Shown: positions 11,380 to 24,500 of the stretch, in pieces
How positions within the stretch are numbered: the first letter of the stretch is position 1
Layout: each line of letters starts with the position of its first letter
From: Cichorium intybus
Lineage: Eukaryota; Streptophyta; Magnoliopsida; Asterales; Asteraceae
Assembly (NCBI GenBank): GCA_023525715.1
Contig: CM042014.1
Location: forward strand, 23,893,404 to 23,957,403
Length of the DNA stretch: 64,000 nucleotides
Direction: 5' to 3'
Made by a program: the position numbers and the translations under genes
Notes under the pieces: generated by a model
Databases searched by the model: none
Told to the model about the DNA's origin: nothing
What the model saw: the letters and a program-made list of their open reading frames with translations, nothing else

Positions 11380-13721
11380 CTACTCTTCTGTCTTCTTCTT
11401 TTTCTTATCTTTCTTCTTACTTCCCTTTTCACTTTCATCACTTTCACCATGTTTTCTCTTCTTTTTCTTCTTCCCTTCCTCCTCTTCCTTCGCCACCTCA
11501 TCACCTTCCCCTTCCGCATTTTTCTTTTTCTTTTTCTTTTTCTCTTTCTTATCACCATCATTCACCACCACCACTTCTTCTTCTTCCTCACCCTTCTTTT
11601 TCTTCTTCTTCTTATCTTTCTTTGCCACCATTTCTGTATCTTCATCAGCCTCAGCTTCTATCCTTCCAAGAACCGAATCCGCCGCCACATTATAACTCTA
11701 CAAAACATACCAACATCAAATCTAATTATAATAAACAAAAATTCTAAAACTTTATCAAATTAAAGTGAATAAAAAAACACCTTAGCAGGAGTAATCATTG
11801 CTCCATCTCCTTTCTTGATATCTTTATTATAAACCTCAATCTTAGGTTTCCCTTTTGTTGATCCAGCAGACCGACCAAGTTCCCGCCCTTCAAGATTTCT
11901 TAATCTTGCTTCAAGCTAAAATTAATAAATAAATAAATAAAAGTCAGCAAACATTACACAAACGAAAAAAAAAAAAAAAGACAAGTACCCGTGATTCACA
12001 ATACCTTCAAACGATTCTCCATTCCCATAGAATTATCTTGGCTATCTCCAAGAGCATCATATCTAATTGCCAATGCTGTTTTAGCAGCAAGAGAACGTGA
12101 AATTTTACCCTTGTGTTTTGGGGCAGCTTGACCGATTAAACTCGCATGGTAAATAAGTCCGTATTTAGGGGTTGCATGTTTTGTCTTCAAAGCCCTAAAA
12201 AGAGCCTTTTCAGCACCAAGAATCTGAACAGTACTTCCAGGCTGTTTTGCAAGATTCAACAAACTACCACCATGAGCAATAAGTCGAGCACCAACAAGCT
12301 CTCCAACAATGGCAGTTAAATTTGGAGCAATTGTGTTCATTCTGCTCTTTAAATAATCATAAAGTTGTGCTCTGTATTCTGAAAGAGACAACACTTGGTC
12401 ACATAAGTCCTTGATGTTGACCAAGTCAAGGTCACTCACTTCAGTTCCCATGGAAACCACAGCTGCCTCTTTTAGTTCTGTTTCAACTTCTTCTTGTAGT
12501 ATCTGTTTCATAAGTAGACTATAAGATATAATTCGGATGAAAGTAGGTTGCTAATAAAGATTCATATACCTCAGAGAAATCAAGTTTTGCAGCATTTGTG
12601 CGGTAACCCATGAGCTTGACTGCTTTCGCGTATAAGATGTTGTCTTGTATGATTTTAGCTAGTTCTGGAAAATGCCAACCGTACCATTCTCGAACCCTCA
12701 TTGCATATGTGTTAAGTTCTTTATCAAGATCATCTAGCAAGCCAATAGCTTGAATGATCATTGTGTCCACCTGGATTATTGTTGTATAATCAAAGATGTT
12801 CAGAGACATGTTTTGTAGAAAAAAGATTATATAGTTATATGAATAAGAAGATTACTTTATCTGGGCTGAACTTAAGTTTGTATCTTGACAAACTGTGAGA
12901 TAAACCCAAGCTCATTGGGGCTAAATCTTGGGAGCCTAAACCGGTTATGAGTTCTGTCAATTGACTTCTGACTCCTCTCATGAGTTCCATGACAGTATGG
13001 TTGTGAACACATTCGATTTGCTGTGAAAATTGTGAGTTTGAAATTAGATTCAAGTGTATAGATAGATAGCAAGTTATGAAATGTAAACAAGAAATGTGAA
13101 ACTTACTAGCTTTTCCTTGATGGCGTTTCCAAGTTTGGAGTCTGCAACAGCTAATGTCTCGCCATCACAATGAGCACGCAAGAACTTGCGTAGGCCTTTG
13201 CTGGGCTTGCTGTCGATCAAGAGGGTAGCTGCTGATAGTGCTTCGGATGTGTTCTCGAATTTGGAGAAAGCTTTTAGCTTTACCACCTGTTGTTGAAAGA
13301 GCTCATAAGTACGTGCTTTATGATAGATTTAAGAGATTTCTTTGACAAATTACCAAAAACAAAGCACAATATGATGTTGCATGTTTCAGATATAGTATAA
13401 AAAGAAGCAAAAACTACGATTATCATGTCGTTTCTTCTTTGATTGTATGAAATAATTAGATTAAAGTAGCTAATAATTTGGAAAACGGGACGAACTATAA
13501 GAACGTTAGAAAAAGACCTGTCTGGCTGAATCTGCAGATGAGAAGTCCTTCCACAGATCCTATAAACACACAACGAATACCATCAGAAACGTATAAACAC
13601 ACAGACACTGATATCTACCCCTGTACCACATGAATGTACTCACATCAACTTTAGAAAGCTTTCCTTCATCCAGAACTTTGAAAAGGGCAAAACCCGCGGG
13701 GGTTTCAAAAAGCACTAACAT
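11380..13721 (-). CDS. NOP58: NOP58/NOP5 box C/D snoRNP core protein
   Basis: This is a nucleolar protein that, with NOP56, fibrillarin and the 15.5K/SNU13 protein, forms box C/D snoRNPs guiding rRNA 2'-O-methylation. Eight coding exons on the minus strand join in frame: 13721-13644, 13559-13518, 13286-13107, 13020-12856, 12770-about 12570, 12502-12005, 11915-11781 and 11697-11380, giving about 538 residues, the usual plant length. Order of domains: NOP5NT (from MLVLFETPAGFALFK, about 1-65), coiled-coil NOSIC region (about 156-210, with REWYGWHFPEL) and the Nop domain (about 250-385, with IAPNLTAIVGELVGARLIAH and the RNP-binding GAEKALFRALK). Last comes a Lys/Glu-rich KKE/KKK tail (about 434-538). 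All exons are open. A 5' UTR intron (13746-13883) lies upstream. Distinguished from NOP56 by its N-terminus and KKE tail. Nothing suggests damage. Confidence 0.95.
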
Positions 13722-13883
13722 TCTCTTGATTGGTTCTAATTACTCCTGAAAAACAAACACAAATCAATGATTTCTTCTTCTATTTTTTTTCCTTAAAACG
13801 AAAAGGTTTATTGTTAAGGTAGCTGCGCCGACAACAGATAGAGGCTGCTACGGGAAATTAGTGAACCCTAGAAACCGTTTTAC

Positions 13884-13992
13884 CTCGGAAGAGTTGCTGC
13901 CGCCTGTGGAGGAGGTTATGAAGAGGGGGAGAATTAGGGTCTAGGGTTTAAAGAAAGAGGAGGCAGTGTATCCATCGGTGTAAGGTATAAAT
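13884..13992 (-). promoter_or_regulatory. NOP58 promoter-proximal region with telo-box
   Basis: On the minus strand a telo-box AAACCCTA lies at 13942-13949 and a second CCCTAA-type motif at 13934-13940, in or just upstream of the 5' UTR exon, whose donor is at 13883/13884. A further AACCCTAG occurs at 13864-13871 within the intron. An AT-rich TATTTATA (minus strand, 13985-13992) could be the TATA box. The same motif class is present at the RPP2 gene about 6 kb away, consistent with shared growth-linked control. The transcription start is not visible. Confidence 0.5.
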
Positions 13993-15260
13993 ATGACCCT
14001 TTTTTTAGTTTTTTAATCTGTTTGCATATATTTAGAGTTGTAAAAATACATTATTTGCAACTTGTGTTTAAGTTTTTTGTATAAATTTATCATATGGAAT
14101 TCACAAAAATAACCATATTATTATTGAAAATACAAATAAATGACCTATTTCTGAAAATAACCAAATTGGCCACATTGTTCGAAAGTCTTTATTTTGGAGT
14201 AAATTAATTACATTTAAGATTGTCAAAAAAAAATTGTTCAAATATGACATAAAGTAAAGTGAAAAAATATATATTTCAGACCATTACTGATTAGCTTTAT
14301 ATGAAACATTGTACATTGAGACATATTTTATGTGATACATCATAATCATCTATCTGAAATTTCAGACTCAATACATTTCGAACATAATATACCAATTTCA
14401 AAAATATTAAATGTTGTATTTGTAGGTTTTTTGAATCATATATATGTTAAAGTTTTAACAAGATTATCTCAAAGCAACTACATAATTCTTTTGTCCAATA
14501 TGAGTTCATCTAATCAATTGTTACAATCTTGAAATGTTGCCTTAAAATTAATGTTTTTCTAAACACCCTTTGCATTGGCACAAAGCCACAAACTAGAAAG
14601 AAAAAAAGAATTTTGGAAACAATTACTTACATTAAGACGGATGTTTGAGATCGATTTGAGTTATTTGACATTGTCAATTGTGTGGTAAGATTCATTTTCT
14701 ACACGACATTAATGTGCAGTTTTCAGTTTATGTAAAGGTTGTGATTTAGCCAACATATTTGATAGGGTCAATTCCACATGATCACTCAACATCTCTTCCT
14801 AAATGCATATAACAAGCTTTGTTATCAGTATTTGTTTATGAATTTGGAAGCTAAACCCGGGAAAATGCAATAGTTGAACCTTTGGGGTAGGAGACTTACA
14901 AACGGTACATATTGTTTGATTTCCAATAAAATTTAGCTAGGCTACGTTGTATAATTTCAAGTCGATATGAATGGCATGACAACATTGGTCATGAAAAATA
15001 GGCAAAAGTGTGCTTCTTTATGACGCTTTATAATATAATAACCTCTAACAATGTCAACACAATTTATATGTCATTAAGAGATGAACAAATGGTACCTGTA
15101 ACGATGCTCATTAAGTTTCTCTGTTGCATTATACAATAATTGTATTGGGGGTAAATATGTAAACATCTTTATAAAAAATTTAGCATTGTATTGTGAATAT
15201 GCTATTATCTTTTGCAACGAAACTTCAGAAGCCAACCACCCCTTACATAGAGATAGTGAT
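13993..15260. other. AT-rich intergenic DNA, nothing recognised
   Basis: Upstream of NOP58. The open frame at 14332-14532 has no domain and no codon signature. I found no RNA gene or paired repeat. Confidence 0.5.
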
Positions 15261-15265
15261 TCAAT

Positions 15266-18050
15266 TGTAATGCCCCTCGCTTAGGTTATCTTTTATTAAC
15301 CAATTTTAAACATAAAAAGTTAAATTCAAAATATCTAGTTGTGTAATTTAGGTCCCTGAAGTTAAATCATAATGTTTAGTTAAGTGAGATCATCACAATC
15401 AATCTAAAACAATCACATGAGTAAAAAATTTCTTATTACATAATCAGTATCTTCTAAATGTCCAGCTCCTCTAAAAAATATTTTTCGCTAGCTTTATAAA
15501 TATAAATACATGTTAAAATACAAATGTTATGCATGAACATCCTAGCGAGTATACTCGGGGTCAACTCCTAAAGGGCCAAGGATGAGAGCGATCATTTAAT
15601 GCTAAATTCAAACCCCTAAAACAATTTTTAAAGTCTCCTAACATCAATGGGGTCTAATCTTTGGGAAAAGCATTTAAAATGAATAACTTACAATAGTTGT
15701 TTATAAAATAACTCAACAAATAGAAGTATGTAATGCATATGCAACTACTCCTACTCCTAAGTCAATATCATAGTCTAAACTCACCAATCATAAATAAACA
15801 TTGGACACGCGTGAATATAGTACATAGCACACCACACAGTTGTAGACCTTCTAGACTTGTATGAATATGTCACACTCGCATGTCTAAAAAATAGGTTTTA
15901 TTGATAAACCCCATAAAACCACATAAGGGGTTACAGATCATTTGTGCCAATGAGGCATTCTAGAATACCATCGCCAACTCTAGATATGTGATTTCATTTT
16001 TTATTTTTGTATATCAAACTCTTATATGTCCACAAGTCTCAATCCATCCTAATATGGATGCACATGATCATGATTAACATCATTACAGTTTTCAACAAAT
16101 TGTTCTTGTTTATAAAAACTCAACTTCAAACCATTTGCAATGAAACTCATTCCAAAATCCTTTGTATGAATGCACAAACATATGTATAGTAACTATATAA
16201 CATAGATATATGGCATTTAGATAGAAATGTGTACTTTGATAAAAACCCAAAACAATATAATAACATGTATCCTTGGTAACTCACCTGAAAGTGTGTCGGC
16301 GAACATGCAACAACCTCCTCTATGTTTAAGAAGGGTTCATGAACATCTCAAGTGTAGACTATCATCTAATGAGTTTTTCCAAGCTATACAAGTAATTCAA
16401 GATACATATACACTTATATCAAGATATATAATTCACACTAATACTAATCACATTGGTACCTTTAGTTTAATCAGTTTAACATTTTATTATTCAAAATATG
16501 ACTTTACATGATCAATGGAAACATCCAAATGATCCTTCATTGCACTAAAGTCAAATTAGGGGAATTTTGTGGAACTTTTAAAAAGATTACATGGTATGTG
16601 TGTTTTTCCAAAGGAAACACATGGCCTACATAAATATCATATATATTCTTTTAGCCAAAAACAACAACCTACTTTGCTAAATCCGATTTTAACACCTACA
16701 TTACTAATTTTAATGGTTTCTAACACTTAAAATAGAGTCAAAAGCACTATATAAAACATGTAATAACATCCTAATATCATCATCAACTTAATCAAATCAT
16801 GGGTTAAAGTGATCACTACATGAATTTCATTTTAACACCTTAAACTCAAATATGATCACCAAATTGAGCTTTCAAATATGATTTGCACTAAGAACGATAT
16901 GGATGAGCTTATATTCACATTAAGATAATTTTTGACATCGTTTAAATCATTAGTAACAAATTATATGAATATTTAGTCAAGTTTTAGTTCAAAAAGCAGT
17001 TCAAAACTCGATAAATCTTTTTTATTTCATTTGAAGAACTACTAATCCATGTTGAATTTAACAACATCAAAATATGATTACAAAATGATGATTAATTAAT
17101 TAATCAACAACATAATCCAACATCTAAAGGATTAATTTATCACTTTTCAACATTCAAAATGTTTAAAACTCCATCTAAAATCTCAAAAATGTATTAAAGC
17201 ATAATAACGTCATTTAACTTGATTGAAGGTGTTAACATCATGATTTAGACTTTTCTTTAATGATATTACATCTAAACCACATCATTAACATAATTTATTA
17301 CGTAGAATCAAATTCTACTAACTCTAATTTTAACCCCCAAAAGTTAGGGTTTCAAAACCATATCAGAAGCTTCATAGACTCTAAATTTGGTTATAGGAAT
17401 ATAATTGCATCATAAAATTTCCAACATAAACACAAATACCCATTAAAACCTCTAATGTAATAAAAATAAATCATAAAACTCCAATTTGTGATATATCCTC
17501 AAAGTTAGAAACTAAAACGAGGTAAATCGGTTAAGTTTAAATATATTCCATGTGTTCCTTTGATGAATTAAGCTTCTAAGTCTTTAAACTAACTTCAAAT
17601 GATCATCACTTCAAACTTCAATATATAAAATCACCATGAAGGGGTAGAGGGAATTAGGTTGCTTATGTTCTAATACTTGACATATTTACACTTATGGTCT
17701 CTTTACTTTTGAGTTTCTTAATAAGTTGCCCAAATAGCTTTTATTTCACCAACTTAGTCAATAAAATTCTACTTAAACCTTAAAAAGTCAATTTATTTAC
17801 ACCTTTGGTCCAAATCTAGTTAAGGTAAGGTTAAGTTTCTCGAAATTGGCAAATTTAGTCCCGTAAAATTAAGTTTTTATTTAACCTAATTTAACATTCT
17901 AATAACCTTGAAACTTTTTTTCACTAATACATATTTACTTCAAATATTTTTTCATTTTATTTTATTTATTTATATTTAATTTATTTATTTATTTAAATTT
18001 TATTTTTACTAAAAAGGACAAAAAGTTTAGCTCTAAATGCGGGTGTTACA
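15266..18050. mobile_element. Probable solo gypsy-type LTR
   Basis: A 2785-bp segment begins TGTAATGCCCC and ends GGGTGTTACA, which are near-perfect inverted termini of the TGTAACRCCC type seen also at the gypsy LTR 24935-26840. The flanking five bases are TCAAT on the left (15261-15265) and TCAAA on the right (18051-18055), a target duplication with one mismatch. The interior has no coding potential; open frames at 16007 and 16227 lack domains. No gag, pol, primer site or polypurine tract adjoins, so this reads as an old solo LTR. The strand cannot be told from the sequence. Confidence 0.65.
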
Positions 18051-18374
18051 TCAAAGGAGGATGGTCAACTATGGAACATATAAGGTATACCCCCATCAAA
18101 ATCACCTTTAAAATACATGATAATACATGTACATGTACGAGACGGTGGTGCTTCGGTATACGATGTGGTAATGTGATAGCAACAATGTAGTCACTAAGAT
18201 TACACATTGTCGCAATTCAGTAGCGAATTTTTTCACGATGATGGTGAATCGGGCTACATATTAGAGAGTGTGTTTTCGATTCCATATCCCTATGCATATT
18301 GAATACTATAGCAAATGATGTTCATTAAATCATAGTGGATTGGCAAATGCCAAGTTGGATACCCACGAAACCTA

Positions 18375-18445
18375 TAAAATTATATGTTTATGGAATCAAA
18401 TTGAATATTTATGGAATCAGATTTAATATTTATGGAATCAAATTG
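18375..18445. repeat. 24-bp tandem repeat, three copies
   Basis: The unit ATTTATGGAATCARATTRA is repeated three times in a row with one or two changes per copy (GTTTATGGAATCAAATTGA, ATTTATGGAATCAGATTTA, ATTTATGGAATCAAATTGT). No gene association is visible. Confidence 0.7.
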
Positions 18446-18601
18446 TCATTTGGTGTTCACAATATCAACAATGTCATGCTATTTATTTATAAGAGTAATT
18501 ACACTTCAAACATCATATTATTCATTTAAATATGACATAATACAACATAAATAAACATGAAAACTTGAATAGTTTCATTTATATAAAACAAAACAGAGTA
18601 T

Positions 18602-18977
18602 GAGTCAGGATCAAATAAGAACCATTTTTTTCGTGAGAACCTAGGAACCTTTTGACTGAAATTTTTTTTTTTCAAAAAAAATTACATAACACACCTAGTC
18701 GCTTATATTTAAGACATTTTGTCAAAAAAAATTGAAAAATAATATGTATACACAAAATGTGCACATATGCATCTTTTTCGCAAATGTGTATATGTACACG
18801 TTTCGTGCATATGTGCACATTTCGTGTATATATATTTTTTTTTCAAAATTCTTTTTGACAAAAGATCTTAAATATAAGCGACTAAGTGTATTATGTCATT
18901 TTTTTTTGAAATTTTTTTTCCAGTCAAAAGGTTCCTAGGTTCTCATGAAAAAAATGGTTCTCATTTGATCCTGACCC
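18602..18977. mobile_element. Palindromic Mutator-type MITE, 9-10 bp target duplication
   Basis: A 376-bp element in which almost the entire left half is the inverted complement of the right half. Outer ends are GAGTCAGGATCAAATRAGAA on both sides (left base 2 differs), and the first 57 bases match with only about three mismatches. The inner part (ATTACATAACACACCTAGTCGC against its complement near 18875-18900) also pairs. Direct repeats AACAGAGTAT lie at 18592-18601 and 18978-18987. A 9-10 base duplication points to the Mutator superfamily. The central bases around 18760-18820 contain TGTGCACATATGCA-type palindromes. No coding capacity. Confidence 0.85.
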
Positions 18978-18987
18978 AACAGAGTAT

Positions 18988-19362
18988 AACCCAAACTTAA
19001 ACGTAATTAACTCTGACATACTCAATGAAATGGATATTGACCAATACGTAGAAAATATGTCATTAATGCCTTCCCCAAGGCATGTTTCACCATAAACTCC
19101 AATGTCTCCTTCAAGTTCCTTGTATGCGTATGGTGTACCAATGTATAGGATCGAGATAATTGACAAAAGAACAATTGGCAGGGTGATTTTTAAGATTCCA
19201 TAGGATGGGGGAAGTAGTTCTCTCCCATCCCACCGAACCCACTCGCTACGTCAGCTTTTCTCTCTCCTCTCACTTCTATCTTTTCCCATCTTTCACCCAT
19301 GGAAGCAGTTCCCACCAAACCCGTGATGCCACATCATATTTTTAATATTAAAATTAGATAAA

Positions 19363-19423
<61 letters not shown>

Positions 19424-19709
19424 GTTCGGATAGATGGTGAAGCCACAACAAACCGATCCCACACGAACCCCGATCAACACGATGCAGCTCCTCTTGTGGT
19501 ACCACGGCGGTACCGTTGGTACCGCGCCTCTTCAACCTCGAACCCGTTCGAACTCGCACATTGTTCCGTCAACTCTTATTGCCTATTGGTAAGCAGTGGC
19601 TATTTTAGATTCCTTTCTGATAAGCAATAGATATATTAGATTCATTATTCAAATACTTCTGCATTATATCAACAAAACCAAATAAGAAACAAATTAAACA
19701 AAATGGACC
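18988..19709. other. Intergenic DNA with (TA)n microsatellite
   Basis: A TA repeat of about 55 bases lies at 19366-19421. The flanks (19195-19340 and 19422-19570) are less AT-rich and share inverted similarity in phrases such as GGTTCGG and CCGAACC, so they may be the arms of an unidentified small transposon, but I could not define its ends. Open frames at 18924-19166 and 19293-19559 are not supported as genes. Confidence 0.5.
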
Positions 19710-19717
19710 ATTGCATG

Positions 19718-20251
19718 TAGGGGTGAGCGTGGTGCGGTTAGGCGCAGTTATTGGCCAAAACCGTACTGCTAACCACAAATGCGGTTATTAAATTTTCAAT
19801 AACCAAATGGTGCGGTTATGCGGTTGCGGTTATTTTATTAACTACATATATTTGGTGCAGTTATTTTGTATGATTATCATGTGCGGTTTCTTTAACCATA
19901 TGAATTTGATACTTGTTTTGTAATTTAACCAATTAAATATTAAAATAAAGCAACCATATAATAAAGTATTGTCTCAAACTTACAAGTTACAATCACTAAT
20001 TCATTTAAAACACTCCATTAGTTAATATAAAAAGTATATAATTATGTAATATGCGGTTAGAGATACGGTTATTGAATGCGGTGCGGTTGTGGTTATTTCG
20101 GTACGGTATATTTCATATAACCGCACAGCACCACAATTTTGCGGTTAATTCAAAATTGAAAACCAAACCATCATTTATTATTTGGTTGCGGTTAATCGGT
20201 TTGGGTTTTTACGGTTTTCTTACAATGCAGTTTGATATTTGCTCACCCCTA
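19718..20251. mobile_element. Non-autonomous hAT element, TAGGGGTGAGC ends
   Basis: The 534-bp element begins TAGGGGTGAGC and ends with its exact complement GCTCACCCCTA. It is flanked by perfect 8-base direct repeats ATTGCATG at 19710-19717 and 20252-20259, the hAT signature. Both subterminal regions carry many copies of TGCGGTTA or its complement TAACCGCA. There is no transposase; the open frame at 20051-20383 runs out of the element and is not a gene. Confidence 0.9.
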
Positions 20252-20529
20252 ATTGCATGGGCAACTCCTCAATACAAAAAAACATTTTTGAAATTCAATA
20301 AACATCTCCAAAATAGATATAAAAAGGCTATATTTATTAGGAAACGTTTAACTAACAATTGTTTGTATTTTTTATGTATATAAATAAATTATGTTATATA
20401 TTTTGTTTGTGTAAAGGGGATTTTGATTTTATTTGAATTTATAATTGGTAAGTTTGATATCTCTCTCTCTCTCTCTCATGGGGCGACTTACATACCTCGC
20501 AACCTTATGCAATATTTTAATTAGTCTTA

Positions 20530-21038
<509 letters not shown>

Positions 21039-21044
21039 TTAGAT

Positions 21045-21462
21045 TAGATGACATTTACTATTGGCGGAAGCTTTGTAAGACACCCCTTTATGTTGATAGT
21101 TGATACAATCTTTTTTGTGTAGTATATTTGGCTCATGCTCTTGTATATATATTATAAATGTTTATTAGGCAATTTTGATATAGATTGTTATATACGTGGT
21201 CTATGGAATACATCTTGTGGTATTAATTTGTAAAAGCTTTTGTATTTTAAGAGATCTGTTTGTAGCGTACTTGTTTTGAAATTGTGGCGTTAAAAATTGG
21301 TATTAAAGTGGAGGTTTAAGCGAAGTACCTAGGCTTAAACTTGGAAGGGATATTGCCTCAAATGACATGAAATGTTGAGATGTAAATTGCCTTAAGTCTT
21401 TGAAGCTGTGTAACTTTATTGGGTAAACAGTTAATTTAGATTGTTAACATGCATAGGTTATA
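21045..21462. other. Short intergenic gap, nothing seen
   Basis: AT-rich single-copy-looking DNA between the Tourist-like element and the first Mutator-like element. No gene or repeat recognised. Confidence 0.4.
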
Positions 21463-21570
21463 TTTATATAAGAGTAAATTACAGATACAGTCCCTGAAGT
21501 ATACCAAAACTAACACAGAGAACTCAAGTATCCGATTTTCACTATATGAGTCACTAAGGTTTGCAAAATC

Positions 21571-24500
21571 TTACAAATCGGTCCCTGAGTAAAGTAAAAA
21601 GACTAAAATACCATTTTTAATTTCTTTTAAAGGAGATTCTTTTCTACTTAGAGCATCTGCCACCACATTCGCCTTGCCAGGGTGGTACTGAATTTCACAG
21701 TCAAAGTCTTTAAGTAGGTCCATCCACCTTTGCTGTCTCATGTTGAGCTCTTTCTGGTCGAAGAGGTACTTTAAGCTTTTATGATCAGTGTAAATGACAA
21801 ATTTCACACCGTACAAATAATGTCTCCACAGCTTCAATGCTAGAACCACCGCAGCTAATTCCAGATCATGAACTGGATACTTATTCTCGGCGTCTTTTAA
21901 TTGGCGGGACGCATAGGCTATGACCCGACCTTTCTGCATTAGCACACAACCAAGACCAATTCTAGAAGCATCGCTGTAGATCACATACTCTTCTCCGCTT
22001 TGTGGTAGTGCTAACACTGGTGCTTCACATAAAGATTGTTTCAGCTTCTGGAATGCTTCTTGCTGTTTTTCAGCCCACGTGAACTTTTCACCTTTCTTGG
22101 TCAATTTGGTCAACGGGGCAGCTATCGAGGAGAAATTCTCGACAAATCTTCTGTAATAACCTGCCAAACCAAGAAAACTTCGTACCTCAGTGGGACTTCT
22201 AGGCGGTTCCCATTTCATCACGGCGTCAACCTTTGCTGGATCTACTTTCACCCCTTCGGCATTGATTACATGACCAAGAAATTGAACTTCCCTTAGCCAG
22301 AATTCACACTTGGAGAATTTTGCATACAGCTTTTCTCGGCGAAGCAACTCCAACACTTGTCGCAGATGTACTTCGTGCTCGGCTTGGCTTCGCGAATACA
22401 CCAAGATGTCATCTATAAATACTATCACCGAGGTATCAAGGAACGGACGGCACACCCGGTTCATAAGATCCATGAATACGGCTGGAGCATTGGTTAACCC
22501 AAAAGGCATCACCAAAAACTCATAATGACCGTATCTCGTACGAAAGGCTGTCTTCGGAACGTCAGATTCTCGAATTTTCAGCTGATGGTAACCCGACCTC
22601 AGGTCAATCTTAGAAAAATAAGATGCTCCCTGTAGTTGGTCAAACAAGTCATCTATTCTGGGTAGCGGGTACTTGTTCTTTACTGTGATCTTGTTTAATT
22701 CCCGGTAGTCAATACACATGCGCATTGACCCATCTTTCTTCTTAACAAACAAGATAGGGGCTCCCCAAGGCGATGTACTCGGTCTGATAAAACCCCTGTC
22801 TAACAATTCTTCCAGTTGCTTTCGCAGTTCCACCATCTCTGAAGGTGCTAATCGGTATGGAGCTCGGGCAACAGGTGCAGCTCCCGGAATCAGTTCAATC
22901 GTGAACTCAACCTGTCGATCTGGTGGCAACCCTGGAAGCTCATCTGGAAATACGTCTGGGAACTCGTTCACCACATTCACATTCGCTACCCCCACTTTAA
23001 TCGGTTGAGCCACCGATACATAAGCCAAGTAAGACATCCCTCCTTTACTGATACAGATTCGGGCTTGAGCAAAGGAGATAACTGGCATTCTCAACCGAGG
23101 TCGTTCACCCTGAATTTTTATCCATTCCCCATCCGGTGATAATACTGTGATGTTTTTATTTCTGCAATCCATGTTAGCATAATTCGTTGCTAACCAATCC
23201 ATACCCACAATTACACTAAATTCATTGGTAGTCATCGGCTTCAAATCTATAGGGAAAACGGTCCCGTAGATTTTAAGCTGACAACCTTCCAGGTGTTCGG
23301 AAACCCAAACATATCTACCGTCTGCTATAGCTACTTCCAAGCTCTCATCCATTGAGGTTAACGATACATTCAAGCGAGACAACAAAGACTCCGACACGAA
23401 ACAGTGTGTAGCCCCCGGATCAAAAATAACATATACAGGTATGGAATTAAGAGTGAAGATACCTGTCACCACATCTGTCTTCTCACGGGCTTCCTCCACA
23501 GTCATCTGGAAAGCTCGCGAGGCCACCGGTCGTCCCCTGTTCTTCGACTCTTCTTTCTTTCCCACTTGATCATCCCTGGGTCTTTCACTGTAGACACCAG
23601 ATTTCAGTTGGGGACAGTTCGAACGAATGTGATCTGTAGCTCCAAATTGGTAGCATCTTCTTTCCGCCCGACACTCCCGTGTAAGATGACCCGTTCTTCC
23701 ACAATTTCGGAAGCTAACTGACCCAGTATCACTGCGACAACTACCCGTGTGCCTTTTTCTGCATTTTTCACACCACTTTCCTTCATCTTTCTGGCCTTTT
23801 CCCCTAGACCCGGATTGTTGCGACTTTTTCTGAGGCGTCCAACCTTAGTCTTCCGCCTTTCGTTTCGTTTCCAAAACTTTCTTTTCGTCTTCTTGTCGCT
23901 TCAATTCTGTTTCTCTTTCTGTGGCTCGATCCACCACTTGCCGGAAAGTAGGTAGTTTTAACGGTTGCACGATTTCTCTAATTCGGGTCGTCAACCCCCA
24001 GACATACTTATCGATCTTTCTCTTTTCAGTATAGATATGGTGTTCCGCAAACCTAGCTTTCTCCAGAAAGCTAAGAGTATATTCCTGAACAGATCAGGAA
24101 CCCTGTTCCAGATGCATGAATTCATCCTCTAATTGCTTTATCGCTACTTCGGAACAATACTCTTCATTAAACTTATTCTTGAACTGTTCCCACTGTACTG
24201 ATTCGGTTGGATCAAGATTCAAAGACTTGTAATAAATTTGCCACCAGTGTAGTGCACTGCTTGTAAGTTGGTTCGTGGCAAATTCTACTTTATCATCATC
24301 CGCACATTTGCTTACTCGGAACACCTTCTCAATATGCATGATCCATTCCATAGCTTTGACTGGATCATCTGTCCCCGAGAATTCCTTTGGTTTACAACCA
24401 AGGAAGGCTTTGTAAGTACACCCAACTTTCTTTGTCGAGGCTTCCCCACCTTGAGTTTCTTTAATTGCCCGGGCACGACTTTCTCCCTGGCTTTCATCTT

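Noticed and set aside
11328..11763. Plus-strand His/Phe/Ser-rich frames
   Set aside because: Antisense of the NOP58 Lys/Glu-rich tail exon.
19195..19570. Small transposon around the (TA)n microsatellite
   Set aside because: Some inverted similarity of the flanks but no definable termini or target duplication.
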